DNA of 64,000 bases from Pseudomonas luteola NBRC 103146. Its GTDB lineage: Bacteria; Pseudomonadota; Gammaproteobacteria; Pseudomonadales; Pseudomonadaceae. Both the position numbers and the translations under genes were made by a program. Of the stretch, positions 17,956 to 28,097 are shown piece after piece (positions within the stretch are counted from its first letter, which is position 1; the number at the start of each line of letters is the position of its first letter). The notes under the pieces were generated by a model that saw nothing but the letters and a program-made list of their open reading frames with translations, was not told the origin of the DNA and made no database searches. Where the stretch lies: assembly GCF_002091675.1 (NCBI RefSeq), contig NZ_BDAE01000001.1, positions 434,001 to 498,000 on the forward strand. Reading direction: 5' to 3'.

Positions 17956-18539
17956 TCGAAGAACTTCATTCTCTTATTCCGGCAGGTTGGGAGCGCGGCG
18001 TCATTCTGGGCGTGCAGGTCCTGGCTATCCTGCTTGCCGGGTATATCCTGCAACGCTTCATCGCACGGGCCATTACCCGCATCGGCGAGCGTTACCACTT
18101 GCCGCCGCAATTCGTACTGGTCATGCGGGGCTTGCTGCGCTGGCTGATCATGGGCAGTGCACTGCTTATGGTTCTAGAGCGCTTCGGTGTGTCCGGCTCG
18201 GTGCTCTGGGCGGCACTTTCCGGCTTTATCGCGGTGGCTGCAGTTGCGTTCTTTGCTATCTGGAGCGTCCTGTCCAACCTGTTCTGTGCGCTGCTCATCT
18301 TTACGGTGGGGCCGTTTCGGCTGGGCGATCGGGTCGAGATCATCGATGCGGCGGACAAGCCCGGCGTGAAAGGACGTGTCGTGGCGATCAACATGCTGTA
18401 TACCACGCTGGAAGACATGACCGAAGGCGTCAACAGCGAGGAAGCTGCGCTGTTGCAGATTCCCAATTCGCTGTTTTTCCAGAAGGCTGTTCGCCGCTGG
18501 CGTGGTACAGACGTACCCTTCACCTTCCTGGATCGCTGA
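17952..18539 (+). CDS. Small MscS-family mechanosensitive channel
   Basis: 195-aa membrane protein with an N-terminal helix and two further helices (WLIMGSALLMVLERFG; ALSGFIAVAAVAFFAIWSVLSNLFCALLIF), followed by the MscS beta domain (VGPFRLGDRVEIIDAADKPGVKGRVVAINMLYTTL...IPNSLFFQKAVRRW). It is shorter than E. coli MscS (286 aa) because the C-terminal cytoplasmic vestibule is missing. Start GTG overlaps the ABC-F stop by four bases, so translation is probably coupled. Expected role: release of solutes on hypo-osmotic shock. Confidence 0.85.
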   Translation: MIEELHSLIPAGWERGVILGVQVLAILLAGYILQRFIARAITRIGERYHLPPQFVLVMRGLLRWLIMGSALLMVLERFGVSGSVLWAALSGFIAVAAVAFFAIWSVLSNLFCALLIFTVGPFRLGDRVEIIDAADKPGVKGRVVAINMLYTTLEDMTEGVNSEEAALLQIPNSLFFQKAVRRWRGTDVPFTFLDR

Positions 18540-18554
18540 TAAAAGGAGTTCCCG

Positions 18555-19187
18555 ATGGCGCTGCATACATGGCTGGCCTTTCTGCTGGCCTGCTGGGTGA
18601 TCAGTCTTTCCCCTGGCGCAGGCGCCATTGCTTCCATGTCGGCGGGGTTGCGTCATGGTTTCTGGCATGGCTACTGGAACGCTATTGGCCTGCAGTTGGG
18701 GCTTGCTCTGCAGATTGCGATCGTGGCCGCCGGGGTAGGGGCTCTGCTCGCAACCTCGCAACTGGCGTTCGCGGTAATCAAATGGTTCGGCGTGCTGTAC
18801 CTGGTCTACCTCGCCATCCGGCAGTGGAAAGCCGCACCCATGGACTTTTCCAACGCACCCAAACCCGGCGCTACCGCCAGCGCTTCTTCGCTAGTCTTTC
18901 GTGGTTTCCTGGTGAATGCCAGCAACCCCAAGGCCGTTGTGTTCATGCTGGCGGTATTGCCTCAGTTCATCAATCCCAGTCAGCCGTTGCTGGCTCAGTA
19001 CCTGATCATTGGCGCTACCATGGTCACGGTCGACCTGATCGTTATGGCTGGCTATACCGGTCTTGCCGCCAGGGTGTTGCGCGTATTGCGCACGCCACGT
19101 CAGCAGCGGCTCACCAATCGCGTCTTCTCTGGATTATTCATGGGCGCTGCCGGGCTGCTGGCCACGGTTCGGCAAGCTGTCAGCTGA
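18555..19187 (+). CDS. LysE/RhtB family amino acid exporter
   Basis: 210-aa inner-membrane exporter with about six hydrophobic segments and the family motif WVISLSPGAGAIASMSAGLRHG near the N terminus, with FLVNASNPKAVVFMLAVLPQFI in the middle. RhtB-type members export homoserine, homoserine lactone, threonine or other amino acids; the substrate here is not predictable. Start ATG follows AAGGAG. It lies 15 bases after the MscS gene in the same operon. Confidence 0.88.
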   Translation: MALHTWLAFLLACWVISLSPGAGAIASMSAGLRHGFWHGYWNAIGLQLGLALQIAIVAAGVGALLATSQLAFAVIKWFGVLYLVYLAIRQWKAAPMDFSNAPKPGATASASSLVFRGFLVNASNPKAVVFMLAVLPQFINPSQPLLAQYLIIGATMVTVDLIVMAGYTGLAARVLRVLRTPRQQRLTNRVFSGLFMGAAGLLATVRQAVS

Positions 19188-19333
19188 GTCTGCTACACCG
19201 CTAATCCTTTCATGCCAGCTGATCCGCTTGCCAGAGCGGTTTGGCTGAGCGCTCTCGCCTGTTGATATCTCGTTGCGCGCCCTTGCGCCAATCCCGTCTC
19301 CCGACGAAAACCTGAAAACAGCGACTCGGCAGG

Positions 19334-19354
19334 CTTGTAACAAAGCATTACAAG
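19334..19354. promoter_or_regulatory. Palindrome upstream of the cytochrome-FTR1 gene
   Basis: CTTGTAA, 7-base spacer, TTACAAG: a perfect 7-bp dyad about 45 bases before the ATG of the iron permease. Size and place suit an operator for a dimeric regulator. It does not resemble a Fur box. The other 190 bases between 19188 and 19400 hold no gene. Confidence 0.35.
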
Positions 19355-19400
19355 TAGAACACTATGGCTAATGCCATCCATTCTTGTTTGGAATCCGTTC

Positions 19401-21314
19401 ATGTTTAAGCTGTACCGGCTGTTTGCTGTACTGTTGTTGCCCCTGCTTGCTTCACTCAGTCCGGCCGTGCAGGCCGAGCCCGAGGATGAGGCCGCCCACG
19501 CCTTGCATATCCTGGGCTACCTTGGCGCGGATTATCCCGCCACGGTGAGTAAGGGCGCCGTTATCAAGGAAGCGGAATACCGCGATCAGCTGGATCTCCT
19601 ACATACCTTGCAAACCCTGATCGAAGGTCTGCCGGCGCGTCCTGAACGGACCGAGTTGGAGCAGGGCGTCACCCACCTGCGCGAGGCCATCACGAAAAAG
19701 GCCGACGGCGATGCGGTCGGACAGGAGGCGAGGGCGTTAGCCGCTCGACTGGCTCAGCTGTACCACGTGACGCAGGCGCCGGCCATTACTCCGGATCCAA
19801 CCCGTGGCGCACCGCTTTACGCCCAGCAGTGCGGGGTCTGTCATGGTAATACCGGGGCGGGCGACGGGCCGGCCGGCATCGGTCTGGAACCCTCTCCCGG
19901 CGATCTGCGCGATCCGGCGCGAATGGATCACCTGAGCCTCTACGATATCTACAACACCGTCACGCGGGGCATCGACGGCACGGACATGCCTTCCTTTGCC
20001 AATCAACTCGATGAGCGTCAGCGCTGGGATGTGGCGTCTTATATTGCAAGCTTTAGTGCCGACCCGGCAAAAGCGGGTGCGGCCTCGTTCGATCTAGCGC
20101 AGCTGGCGGGCCGCACACCTGCCGAAGTGGCCGCCGCACAAGGGGATGAGGCTGCGGCCGCGTTCCGTGCCCAGCGTGCCAAGCCGCCTGTGCAGCAACG
20201 CGGCCCTGCCCAGCTGATCGATTACACCCGGGCAACCCTGGATAAAAGTCTGGCGGTCTATCGCGAAGGCGAACATGACCAGGCTTATGACCTGTCTGTG
20301 GCAGCCTATCTGGAAGGTTTCGAACTGGTGGAAAGCGCCCTGGATAACCTGGACGCGACCCTGCGCAAGGACACCGAAAAGGCGCTCATGGCTTATCGGC
20401 AGTCCTTACAGGATGGCCTTGCCGTGGAGGAAGCCCAGGCTCGCCTGGACATAGCCAAGACGAAACTGGCAGCAGCCAGCGACCTGTTGAGCGGTGGTGG
20501 CATGTCTACCTCGCTGAGCTTTTTCGCCAGCCTTCTGATTCTTGTCCGTGAAGGTCTGGAAGCCATTCTGGTATTGGCCGCTGTGCTGGCTTTCCTGCGT
20601 AAGACCGGCCAGCAGTCCGCCATCCGTAGCGTGAACATCGGCTGGGGCCTGGCCATGCTGGCTGGTGTCGCTACCTGGGCGGTGGCAGCGTATGCGCTCA
20701 ATATCAGTGGTGCCCAGCGGGAATTGATGGAAGGCATTACCGGTCTGTTCGCCAGTGTGGTGCTGCTCTGGGTCGGTGTCTGGATGCATGACCGCCGCAA
20801 CGCCGCCGCTTGGCAGGACTACATCAAGAACAGCCTCGTGGGTGGCGGTGGTCGTTTCGGCTTTGCCGTGCTGGCGTTCTTTTCGGTCTATCGCGAGCTG
20901 TTCGAAGTCATCCTGTTCTACGAGACCCTGTGGCTACAGGCCGGCCCGGCAGGTCATGCTGCCGTATTGGGCGGTGCAATTACTGCAGTTGTTCTACTCA
21001 TCGGACTTGCCTGGATCATCCTGCGAGGCTCCATGCGTCTGCCGCTGGGCCTGTTCTTCAGCGCCAATGCCGTCCTGTTGTGTCTGTTGTCGGTAATTTT
21101 CGCCGGGCATGGCGTGGCAGCGCTGCAAGAAGCCGGTGTGATCGGCACCCGTCCGGTACCGTTCTTTGATTTCGACTGGCTGGGTATCCACGCCGATGCC
21201 TATACCTTGACCGCCCAGGGCATCGCGATCGTGGCCATTGCGCTACTCTATGCCCGCAGCCGCTATGCCGAACGCCGTCGTGAGGTGTCAGGCGGCTCTG
21301 TCGGAAACGCGTAA
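19401..21314 (+). CDS. Cytochrome c - FTR1 iron permease fusion
   Basis: 637-aa fusion. Signal peptide MFKLYRLFAVLLLPLLASLSPAVQA; periplasmic region with a c-type heme site CGVCH (in APLYAQQCGVCHGNTGAGDGPAG) and a likely axial Met (GTDMPSF); a helical linker (about 240-365); then an FTR1 membrane domain with two REXXE motifs, REGLEAILV and RELFEVILFYE, used for Fe3+ passage. The heme domain may oxidise periplasmic Fe2+ before uptake, which is inferred from other FTR1 systems. ATG 19401 is chosen because it starts the signal peptide; an in-frame start lies ten codons upstream. It is followed closely by the yaiI gene. Confidence 0.88.
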   Translation: MFKLYRLFAVLLLPLLASLSPAVQAEPEDEAAHALHILGYLGADYPATVSKGAVIKEAEYRDQLDLLHTLQTLIEGLPARPERTELEQGVTHLREAITKKADGDAVGQEARALAARLAQLYHVTQAPAITPDPTRGAPLYAQQCGVCHGNTGAGDGPAGIGLEPSPGDLRDPARMDHLSLYDIYNTVTRGIDGTDMPSFANQLDERQRWDVASYIASFSADPAKAGAASFDLAQLAGRTPAEVAAAQGDEAAAAFRAQRAKPPVQQRGPAQLIDYTRATLDKSLAVYREGEHDQAYDLSVAAYLEGFELVESALDNLDATLRKDTEKALMAYRQSLQDGLAVEEAQARLDIAKTKLAAASDLLSGGGMSTSLSFFASLLILVREGLEAILVLAAVLAFLRKTGQQSAIRSVNIGWGLAMLAGVATWAVAAYALNISGAQRELMEGITGLFASVVLLWVGVWMHDRRNAAAWQDYIKNSLVGGGGRFGFAVLAFFSVYRELFEVILFYETLWLQAGPAGHAAVLGGAITAVVLLIGLAWIILRGSMRLPLGLFFSANAVLLCLLSVIFAGHGVAALQEAGVIGTRPVPFFDFDWLGIHADAYTLTAQGIAIVAIALLYARSRYAERRREVSGGSVGNA

Positions 21315-21323
21315 GAGGTTTAC

Positions 21324-21779
21324 ATGCATATCTGGATCGACGCGGACGCCTGTCCGCGGGCTGCCAAAGAGCTGGTCTTCAAGTTTGCCCTGAAGCGCAA
21401 GCTCAACGTGATCATGGTGGCGGGCCAGCCACAGATCAAACCGCCGTATGCCTGCGTGCGGTTGATTATTGTGGAAAGCGGGATGGATGCGGCAGACGAT
21501 TACTTGGTCGAACAGGCCCAGCCGGGTGATCTGGTCATCTGCAGCGACGTGCCGCTGGCGGATCGGCTGGTGAAAAAGGGCGTGGATGCGCTCGACCCGC
21601 GCGGCAAGGAGTTCGATACCCGTAACATGGGCGAGCGTCTGGCGGTGCGTAACCTGATGACTGATCTGCGCGATCAGGGCCAGATGGGCGGTGGTCAGCC
21701 GCCCTATGGGGAAAAGGAAAAGCAGGCCTTTGCCAATTCGCTCGACCGCCTGCTTACCCGGTTGACCCGCTTGGCGTAG
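21324..21779 (+). CDS. YaiI/YqxD family protein (UPF0178, DUF188)
   Basis: 151-aa protein matching DUF188 from end to end: MHIWIDADACPRAAKELVFKFA, VESGMDAADDYLVEQAQPGDLVICSDVPLADRLVKKG, and LDPRGKEFDTRNMGERLAVRNLM. The acidic residues resemble a PIN-like nuclease fold, but no activity is established. It lies nine bases after the iron permease in the same direction and converges with the MHYT gene. Confidence 0.9.
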   Translation: MHIWIDADACPRAAKELVFKFALKRKLNVIMVAGQPQIKPPYACVRLIIVESGMDAADDYLVEQAQPGDLVICSDVPLADRLVKKGVDALDPRGKEFDTRNMGERLAVRNLMTDLRDQGQMGGGQPPYGEKEKQAFANSLDRLLTRLTRLA

Positions 21780-21786
21780 AGCTGGC

Positions 21787-23910
21787 TCAGGCTGGCTCTA
21801 CGTTCTGCTCCTGGTCGGCTCTTGCCAGCCAGACCTGCAGCTGCGGCAATGATAGGGGCTTGCTGAAGAAATAACCCTGGATGAAGTCGCACTGGTTTTC
21901 CCTGAGGAAAGTCAGCTGCTCCAGGGTCTCCACACCTTCGGCCACAACTCTGAGCTGCAGTTTGTGCGCCATGGCAATAATCGCGGCAGTAATCTCCATA
22001 TCGGTCTGCTGATTAGGAATATCACGCACAAACGAGCGATCGACCTTGAGCGTATCGACCTTGAACTTGCTTAGGTACGCCAGGGAGGAGTAGCCACTGC
22101 CAAAGTCATCGATCGAAACCTTTACGCCAAGCGCTCGAATTCGTTCTAACAACTCAATCGCCAGGTTGAGGTTATGCATCAGAGCATTTTCAGTCAGCTC
22201 GAGCGTCAGCGCCTCGGGCGGCAGGTCGGCCGCGCTGAGCGCTTCTTCCACCCGCTTGGGAAGCGTGCGGTCGGTGAGGTTCAGCGGCGAGCAGTTCACA
22301 GCGACCCGTAGATCACTATAACCTAGCTCCCGTAGGATTTTGAGGTCTCGACAGGCACGTCGCATGACCCAATGATCCAGCTCACCAATTTGCCCGCTCA
22401 ACTCTGCTACATGGACAAAGCGGTCAGGCCTGATGGGACCAAGCGTCGGATGATTCCAGCGAACCAATGCCTCCAGGCTAGCGGTGGTCCGCGCATCACT
22501 GGTAACAATAGGCTGGTAATGTACTTCCAGCGTGCCTTCAGTAATGGCCTGACGCAGTTCCTGCTCCAAGTGAAGCGTTTCCTCCGCCTGGGTCTGCAAT
22601 TCTGGAGCAAAATGCAGGAAGCGATTACGCCCGTTGCGCTTGCATTGCCCCAAGGCAAGGCCTGCATTGCGCAGCAGTTCATTGGCGGAACGGCCATCCT
22701 TGGGATAGTGGGCAATGCCGATGCTCAGCGTCATGCCTATCTGCTGTCCGCTCAGATTGAAAGGCGGACGGAGTTGCTCCAACAGCCGCATGGCAAGGTT
22801 TTCGCTGTGCTCAGGCTGTGCCTCAGGAGCTAGGACTAGAAACTCGTTACCCTGACGAGCGACGTGCACGGTGCTATCAAGCACGGCCGTGATGCGTTGG
22901 GCAACCTGGGTAAGCAGATCGTCGCCCACGTTGTAGCCCAGGCTGTCATTGATTCGCTTGAAGTGATCCAGATCCAGATTGAGCAGGGCAAGGCCTTCTT
23001 CAGGGGTGGCCTTGTTGATGATGCGCGCCAGCGTCTGGGTAAAGCTGTAATCATTCAGCAGCTGGGTAAGCGGATCGAGCAGCGTAACCTGACTCAGCGC
23101 CGTCGACATCTCTTCCAGGCGTACGCTCTGCTCATGAAAACGGTGTTCCAGACGAGTGGCTGTCAGGCCTGCACAGATCACGACCAAGGTCAGAAATGCA
23201 ATGATGGTCCCTAAAAGCCCATGATGGGCATCATGGGCCATCATCATGACCGGCGTATCTTCCGGGACCACTAGCGTTAGTGCGGCCATGCCAGTGAAGT
23301 GCATAGACACGATCGCACCGCCCAGCAGCAGACTCCCCAGCATCATGAGCAGTTGAGTATGGCGACCGGCTTGGTTACGGACGTAAAACGCCATGATCAG
23401 TGCTGCCAGAGACGCCAGGATAGCCACCAGGATTGAGACCAGGAACAGGAGCGGGTTGTACACCTGGACACCAACGGAATTGATTGCGGACATTCCGGTG
23501 TAGTGCATGGCTGCAATGCCGCAGCCCGCTGCAACCGATGCTGCCAGGTACTCCCAGGTAGCGAGCCGCTCACGGCTGATAAGCCACATGACAACGCAGG
23601 ACACGGCAACTGCGATGCCTAACGATAGCAACGTCATGCTGTAGCCGTACTGCATGCTGACCGGCGAGGCATAGGAAAGCATCGCAATGAAGTGCATTGA
23701 CCAGATACCACTGCCCAGCGCCAAGCCGCCTACACCACACCAGAGCAGACGGTTCTTACTCAAGGCGGCCGACGAGGCGCGTCTGGCCATGTAAAGCGCG
23801 GTATAGCCAGCCGCTGTTGCCACCAGATAGGACAGCAGAACCAGAACGAAATGATGATGATCGGAGCCGACCGGTACGAAGCCGTCAGGCAGGGATGTGG
23901 CAAGCAACAT
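21787..23910 (-). CDS. MHYT-GGDEF-EAL membrane protein, likely c-di-GMP phosphodiesterase
   Basis: 707-aa inner-membrane protein. N-terminal MHYT sensor domain (about 1-245) has seven helices and three motif copies: WSMHFIAML, AAMHYTGMSA and VSMHFTGMAA, thought to bind copper and sense O2, CO or NO. The GGDEF domain (about 275-435) is degenerate: the signature reads RQGNEF and no RxxD inhibitory site precedes it. The EAL domain (about 445-695) looks complete: SLEALVRW, NCSPLNL, ELTENALM, IDDFGSGYSSLAYL, DRSFV and VVAEGVETLEQL. Breakdown of c-di-GMP is therefore more likely than synthesis. Resembles NbdA and MucR of P. aeruginosa in architecture. Confidence 0.9.
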   Translation of the reverse strand: MLLATSLPDGFVPVGSDHHHFVLVLLSYLVATAAGYTALYMARRASSAALSKNRLLWCGVGGLALGSGIWSMHFIAMLSYASPVSMQYGYSMTLLSLGIAVAVSCVVMWLISRERLATWEYLAASVAAGCGIAAMHYTGMSAINSVGVQVYNPLLFLVSILVAILASLAALIMAFYVRNQAGRHTQLLMMLGSLLLGGAIVSMHFTGMAALTLVVPEDTPVMMMAHDAHHGLLGTIIAFLTLVVICAGLTATRLEHRFHEQSVRLEEMSTALSQVTLLDPLTQLLNDYSFTQTLARIINKATPEEGLALLNLDLDHFKRINDSLGYNVGDDLLTQVAQRITAVLDSTVHVARQGNEFLVLAPEAQPEHSENLAMRLLEQLRPPFNLSGQQIGMTLSIGIAHYPKDGRSANELLRNAGLALGQCKRNGRNRFLHFAPELQTQAEETLHLEQELRQAITEGTLEVHYQPIVTSDARTTASLEALVRWNHPTLGPIRPDRFVHVAELSGQIGELDHWVMRRACRDLKILRELGYSDLRVAVNCSPLNLTDRTLPKRVEEALSAADLPPEALTLELTENALMHNLNLAIELLERIRALGVKVSIDDFGSGYSSLAYLSKFKVDTLKVDRSFVRDIPNQQTDMEITAAIIAMAHKLQLRVVAEGVETLEQLTFLRENQCDFIQGYFFSKPLSLPQLQVWLARADQEQNVEPA

Positions 23911-24061
23911 GATTACAGACTCGAAAGGACATCCTACTGCATCGATATCTTCAATATCGCCACGGCAAGGCTACTGAATACGTTGGTAATGGCCTTATCG
24001 GCCGCCCGTCGGCCAAGCTTGAGGGTGACCGACAGGTGGAGGCGGGAAAAAGAAAGAAAAA

Positions 24062-24616
24062 CTATTTTTTCGGAGCGCGTATCCGGCGCCACAGCCAGAG
24101 TACCACGCCTAGGACCAGCAGGGCGCCGAGCACCATCAGTTCGTAGCGCTTGAGATTGCCCAAGGCCCCTTCGAGCACTGCTCCAAAGTGATAGGCTGCC
24201 AATCCCAGGACAGTAGCCCAGACAATGGCGCCGATACCATTGAGCAGCAGGTAGCGCGCCGGAGGATAGCCCGACATGCCAATGGCCACCGGCATTACCG
24301 TTCTCAGGCCGTAGACGAAGCGAAAGCTGAGTACCCACAGATCGGGATGACGGCGAATATGATCCAGCGCCTTGTCTCCCATGGCTTCCCAGCGAGGCTT
24401 TCGCTTGAGTAGCTTGCGACCGTGACGGCGACCCAGGAAATACCACAGCTGGTCGCCTGCATAACTTCCCATGAAGGCCACCATGATGACCGTCTGGATG
24501 TTCATGTATTCGCGGAAGGCTAGAAAACCTGCCAGAACCAGAATGGTTTCACCCTCGAAGAACGTGCCGAGGAAGAGGGCGAAATAACCGAAATCATGGA
24601 GGAATTGTTGCAGCAT
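24062..24616 (-). CDS. DedA family membrane protein
   Basis: 184-aa DedA/VTT-domain protein: FFEGETILVLAGFLA, GDQLWYFLGRRHGRKLL, RFVYGLRTVMPVAIGMSGYPPARYLLLNGIGAIVW, and a C-terminal membrane segment ending in a basic tail. DedA proteins are inner-membrane transporters or lipid scramblases (undecaprenyl-phosphate or phospholipid recycling). The start is uncertain: ATG 24616 or an in-frame GTG at 24622, neither with a strong ribosome site. Divergent from hemB, with 247 bases between. Confidence 0.85.
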   Translation of the reverse strand: MLQQFLHDFGYFALFLGTFFEGETILVLAGFLAFREYMNIQTVIMVAFMGSYAGDQLWYFLGRRHGRKLLKRKPRWEAMGDKALDHIRRHPDLWVLSFRFVYGLRTVMPVAIGMSGYPPARYLLLNGIGAIVWATVLGLAAYHFGAVLEGALGNLKRYELMVLGALLVLGVVLWLWRRIRAPKK

Positions 24617-24848
24617 CGTCACGACAACAGGGCGAAATGAAGGCGCAGCCTAACTCGGTTAGCCGCCGGAAGGAAGCTATCGCTTCGTCTAACCCTTTTT
24701 AAAAGCAGGGGATTTGCATAGCGATGTGCCAAGCCGAAGCTAGAGGTCGTCTGCCTTAAACAGGGTTGATAGACATGCCTTATTGTCATCAGTTGTTACC
24801 ATTCGGTCATGATAGTGACTTATAACTCATCACAATGACTCTGCTTGA

Positions 24849-25877
<1,029 letters not shown>

Positions 25878-25895
25878 CGCTCCCAAGGAGCTGCC

Positions 25896-28097
25896 ATGAA
25901 CAGCCAAGGACTCATTGATACTACTGCGCGCACCGAGGAGGCCGCATTGACCGACGCTACGCCCACCGTTGAAACCACGCCTGCGGTCGCGGTGCCAGAA
26001 GCACCGGCCGTGCCGGCCTTAAGTGTTGACGACAGTAGCCTGTATATTCACCGGGAACTGTCTCAGCTGCAATTCAACATCCGGGTGCTCGAACAGGCCC
26101 TCGATGAGTCCTATCCGCTGCTTGAGCGGCTCAAGTTCCTGCTGATCTTTTCCAGCAACCTGGACGAGTTTTTCGAGATTCGTGTCGCGGGTCTGAAAAA
26201 GCAGGTCGCCTTTGCCCGCGAGCAGGCCGGTGCCGACGGCTTGCTGCCGCATCAGGCCCTGGCCCGCATCAGCGACATCGTGCATGAGCAGGTGGCGCGC
26301 CAGTACACCATTCTCAACGATGTGCTGTTGCCGGAGCTGTCCAAACATCAGATCCGCTTCATTCGCCGCCGCAACTGGGACCTGAAGATCAAGGGCTGGG
26401 TGCGTAAGTTCTTCCGCGACGAGATCGCCCCAATTATCACGCCCATCGGGCTGGATCCGACACACCCGTTCCCGCTCCTGGTTAACAAGAGTCTCAACTT
26501 CATCGTTGAGCTGGAAGGGATGGACGCCTTTGGCCGCGACTCGGGTCTGGCCATTATTCCGGCGCCGCGTTCGCTGCCGCGTATCATCAGCGTGCCCGAA
26601 GAAATTGGCGGCCCGGGCGACAACTACGTTTTCCTATCTTCGATGATCCATGCTCATGCCGACGACCTGTTCCCCGGCATGAAGGTGAAGGGCTGCTTCC
26701 AGTTCCGTCTGACCCGTAACGCCGACCTGTCAGTGGACGCCGAAGATGTAGACGACCTGGCCCGCGCACTGCGAGGCGAGCTGTTCTCCCGCCGCTACGG
26801 GGATGCGGTACGCCTGGAGGTGGTCGAAAGCTGCCCGAAGAACCTTACGGACTATCTGCTCAAGCAGTTCAATCTGGCTGAAAGCGAGCTGTACAAGGTC
26901 AACGGCCCGGTCAACCTGACGCGCTTGTTCAGTGTGACGGGACTCGACAGCCACCCTGAGCTGCAGAACGCCCCGCTGACGCCCAGCATTCCCAAGCTAC
27001 TCCAGAAGAAGGAAAACCTCTTCAACGTACTGGGCAAGATCGATGTGCTGCTGATGCACCCGTTCGAGTCCTTTACGCCTGTGGTTGACCTGCTGCGCCA
27101 GGCCGCCAAGGACCCCAGCGTTCTGGCCATCAAGCAGACCCTGTACCGCAGCGGCGCCAACTCGGAAATCGTCGATGCGTTGGTAGAAGCGGCGCGTAGC
27201 GGCAAGGAAGTGACGGCTGTCATCGAATTGCGGGCGCGTTTCGACGAGGAATCCAACCTGCAACTGGCGAGCCGTCTCCAGCAGGCAGGGGCCGTGGTGA
27301 TCTATGGGGTGGTCGGCTTCAAGACTCACGCCAAGATGATGCTCATTCTGCGCCGTGAAAATGGTGAGTTGCGGCGTTATGCGCACCTGGGCACTGGTAA
27401 CTACCATGCCGGCAACGCCAAGCTGTACACCGACTACAGCCTGCTGACGGCCGACATAGCCCTGACCGAAGACGTTCACAAGCTGTTCAACCAGTTGATC
27501 GGTATGGGCAAGACCCTGCGCATGAAAAAGCTCCTGCATGCGCCGTTTACGCTCAAGAAGAACCTGCTGGAAATGATCAACCGTGAGGCCGCTGCAGCCG
27601 CGGAGGGTCGCCCCGCGCACATTATGGCCAAGGTCAACGGTCTGACCGATCCCAAGGTTATCCGAGCGCTATACAAAGCAAGCCAGGCGGGTGTGAAAAT
27701 CGATCTGGTCGTTCGCGGAATGTGCTGTCTGCGTCCGGGCGTACCGGGCGTGTCGCATAACATCCAGGTGCGTTCGATCATCGGCCGCTTCCTGGAGCAC
27801 AGCCGGATCTACTACTTCCTCAATGGGGGAGATGAGCGCATGTACCTGTCCAGTGCGGACTGGATGGAGCGAAACCTCGACATGCGTGTGGAAACCTGCT
27901 TCCCAGTGGAAGGCAAAAAGCTCATTTCACGGGTCAAGAAGGATCTGGAAGCCTACCTCACTGACAACACCCAGAGCTGGGTGCTGCAGGAGGACGGGAG
28001 TTACCAGCGCATTTCGCCAACGGGCAACCAGAACCCGCGGACTGTGCAGGCGACTCTCATGGAGCGCCTGAGCAGTCCGGGTATCAACACACGGTAA
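25896..28097 (+). CDS. ppk: Polyphosphate kinase 1
   Basis: 733-aa enzyme that makes inorganic polyphosphate from ATP reversibly. All PPK1 domains are present; the two active-site histidines are His478 ([12 protein letters not shown]) and His635 ([11 protein letters not shown]), with the same 157-residue spacing as in E. coli PPK. The N-terminal 50 residues form a Thr/Ala/Pro/Val-rich linker absent from the E. coli protein. ATG follows AAGGAG. The 3' end overlaps the 3' end of ppx on the other strand by 14 bases. Confidence 0.96.
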   Translation: MNSQGLIDTTARTEEAALTDATPTVETTPAVAVPEAPAVPALSVDDSSLYIHRELSQLQFNIRVLEQALDESYPLLERLKFLLIFSSNLDEFFEIRVAGLKKQVAFAREQAGADGLLPHQALARISDIVHEQVARQYTILNDVLLPELSKHQIRFIRRRNWDLKIKGWVRKFFRDEIAPIITPIGLDPTHPFPLLVNKSLNFIVELEGMDAFGRDSGLAIIPAPRSLPRIISVPEEIGGPGDNYVFLSSMIHAHADDLFPGMKVKGCFQFRLTRNADLSVDAEDVDDLARALRGELFSRRYGDAVRLEVVESCPKNLTDYLLKQFNLAESELYKVNGPVNLTRLFSVTGLDSHPELQNAPLTPSIPKLLQKKENLFNVLGKIDVLLMHPFESFTPVVDLLRQAAKDPSVLAIKQTLYRSGANSEIVDALVEAARSGKEVTAVIELRARFDEESNLQLASRLQQAGAVVIYGVVGFKTHAKMMLILRRENGELRRYAHLGTGNYHAGNAKLYTDYSLLTADIALTEDVHKLFNQLIGMGKTLRMKKLLHAPFTLKKNLLEMINREAAAAAEGRPAHIMAKVNGLTDPKVIRALYKASQAGVKIDLVVRGMCCLRPGVPGVSHNIQVRSIIGRFLEHSRIYYFLNGGDERMYLSSADWMERNLDMRVETCFPVEGKKLISRVKKDLEAYLTDNTQSWVLQEDGSYQRISPTGNQNPRTVQATLMERLSSPGINTR

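Noticed and set aside
17987-19204. A 405-codon + strand frame spanning the MscS and LysE genes
   Set aside because: It is the +1/+2 shadow of two well-supported membrane proteins and reads as Arg/Gly/Cys-rich nonsense.
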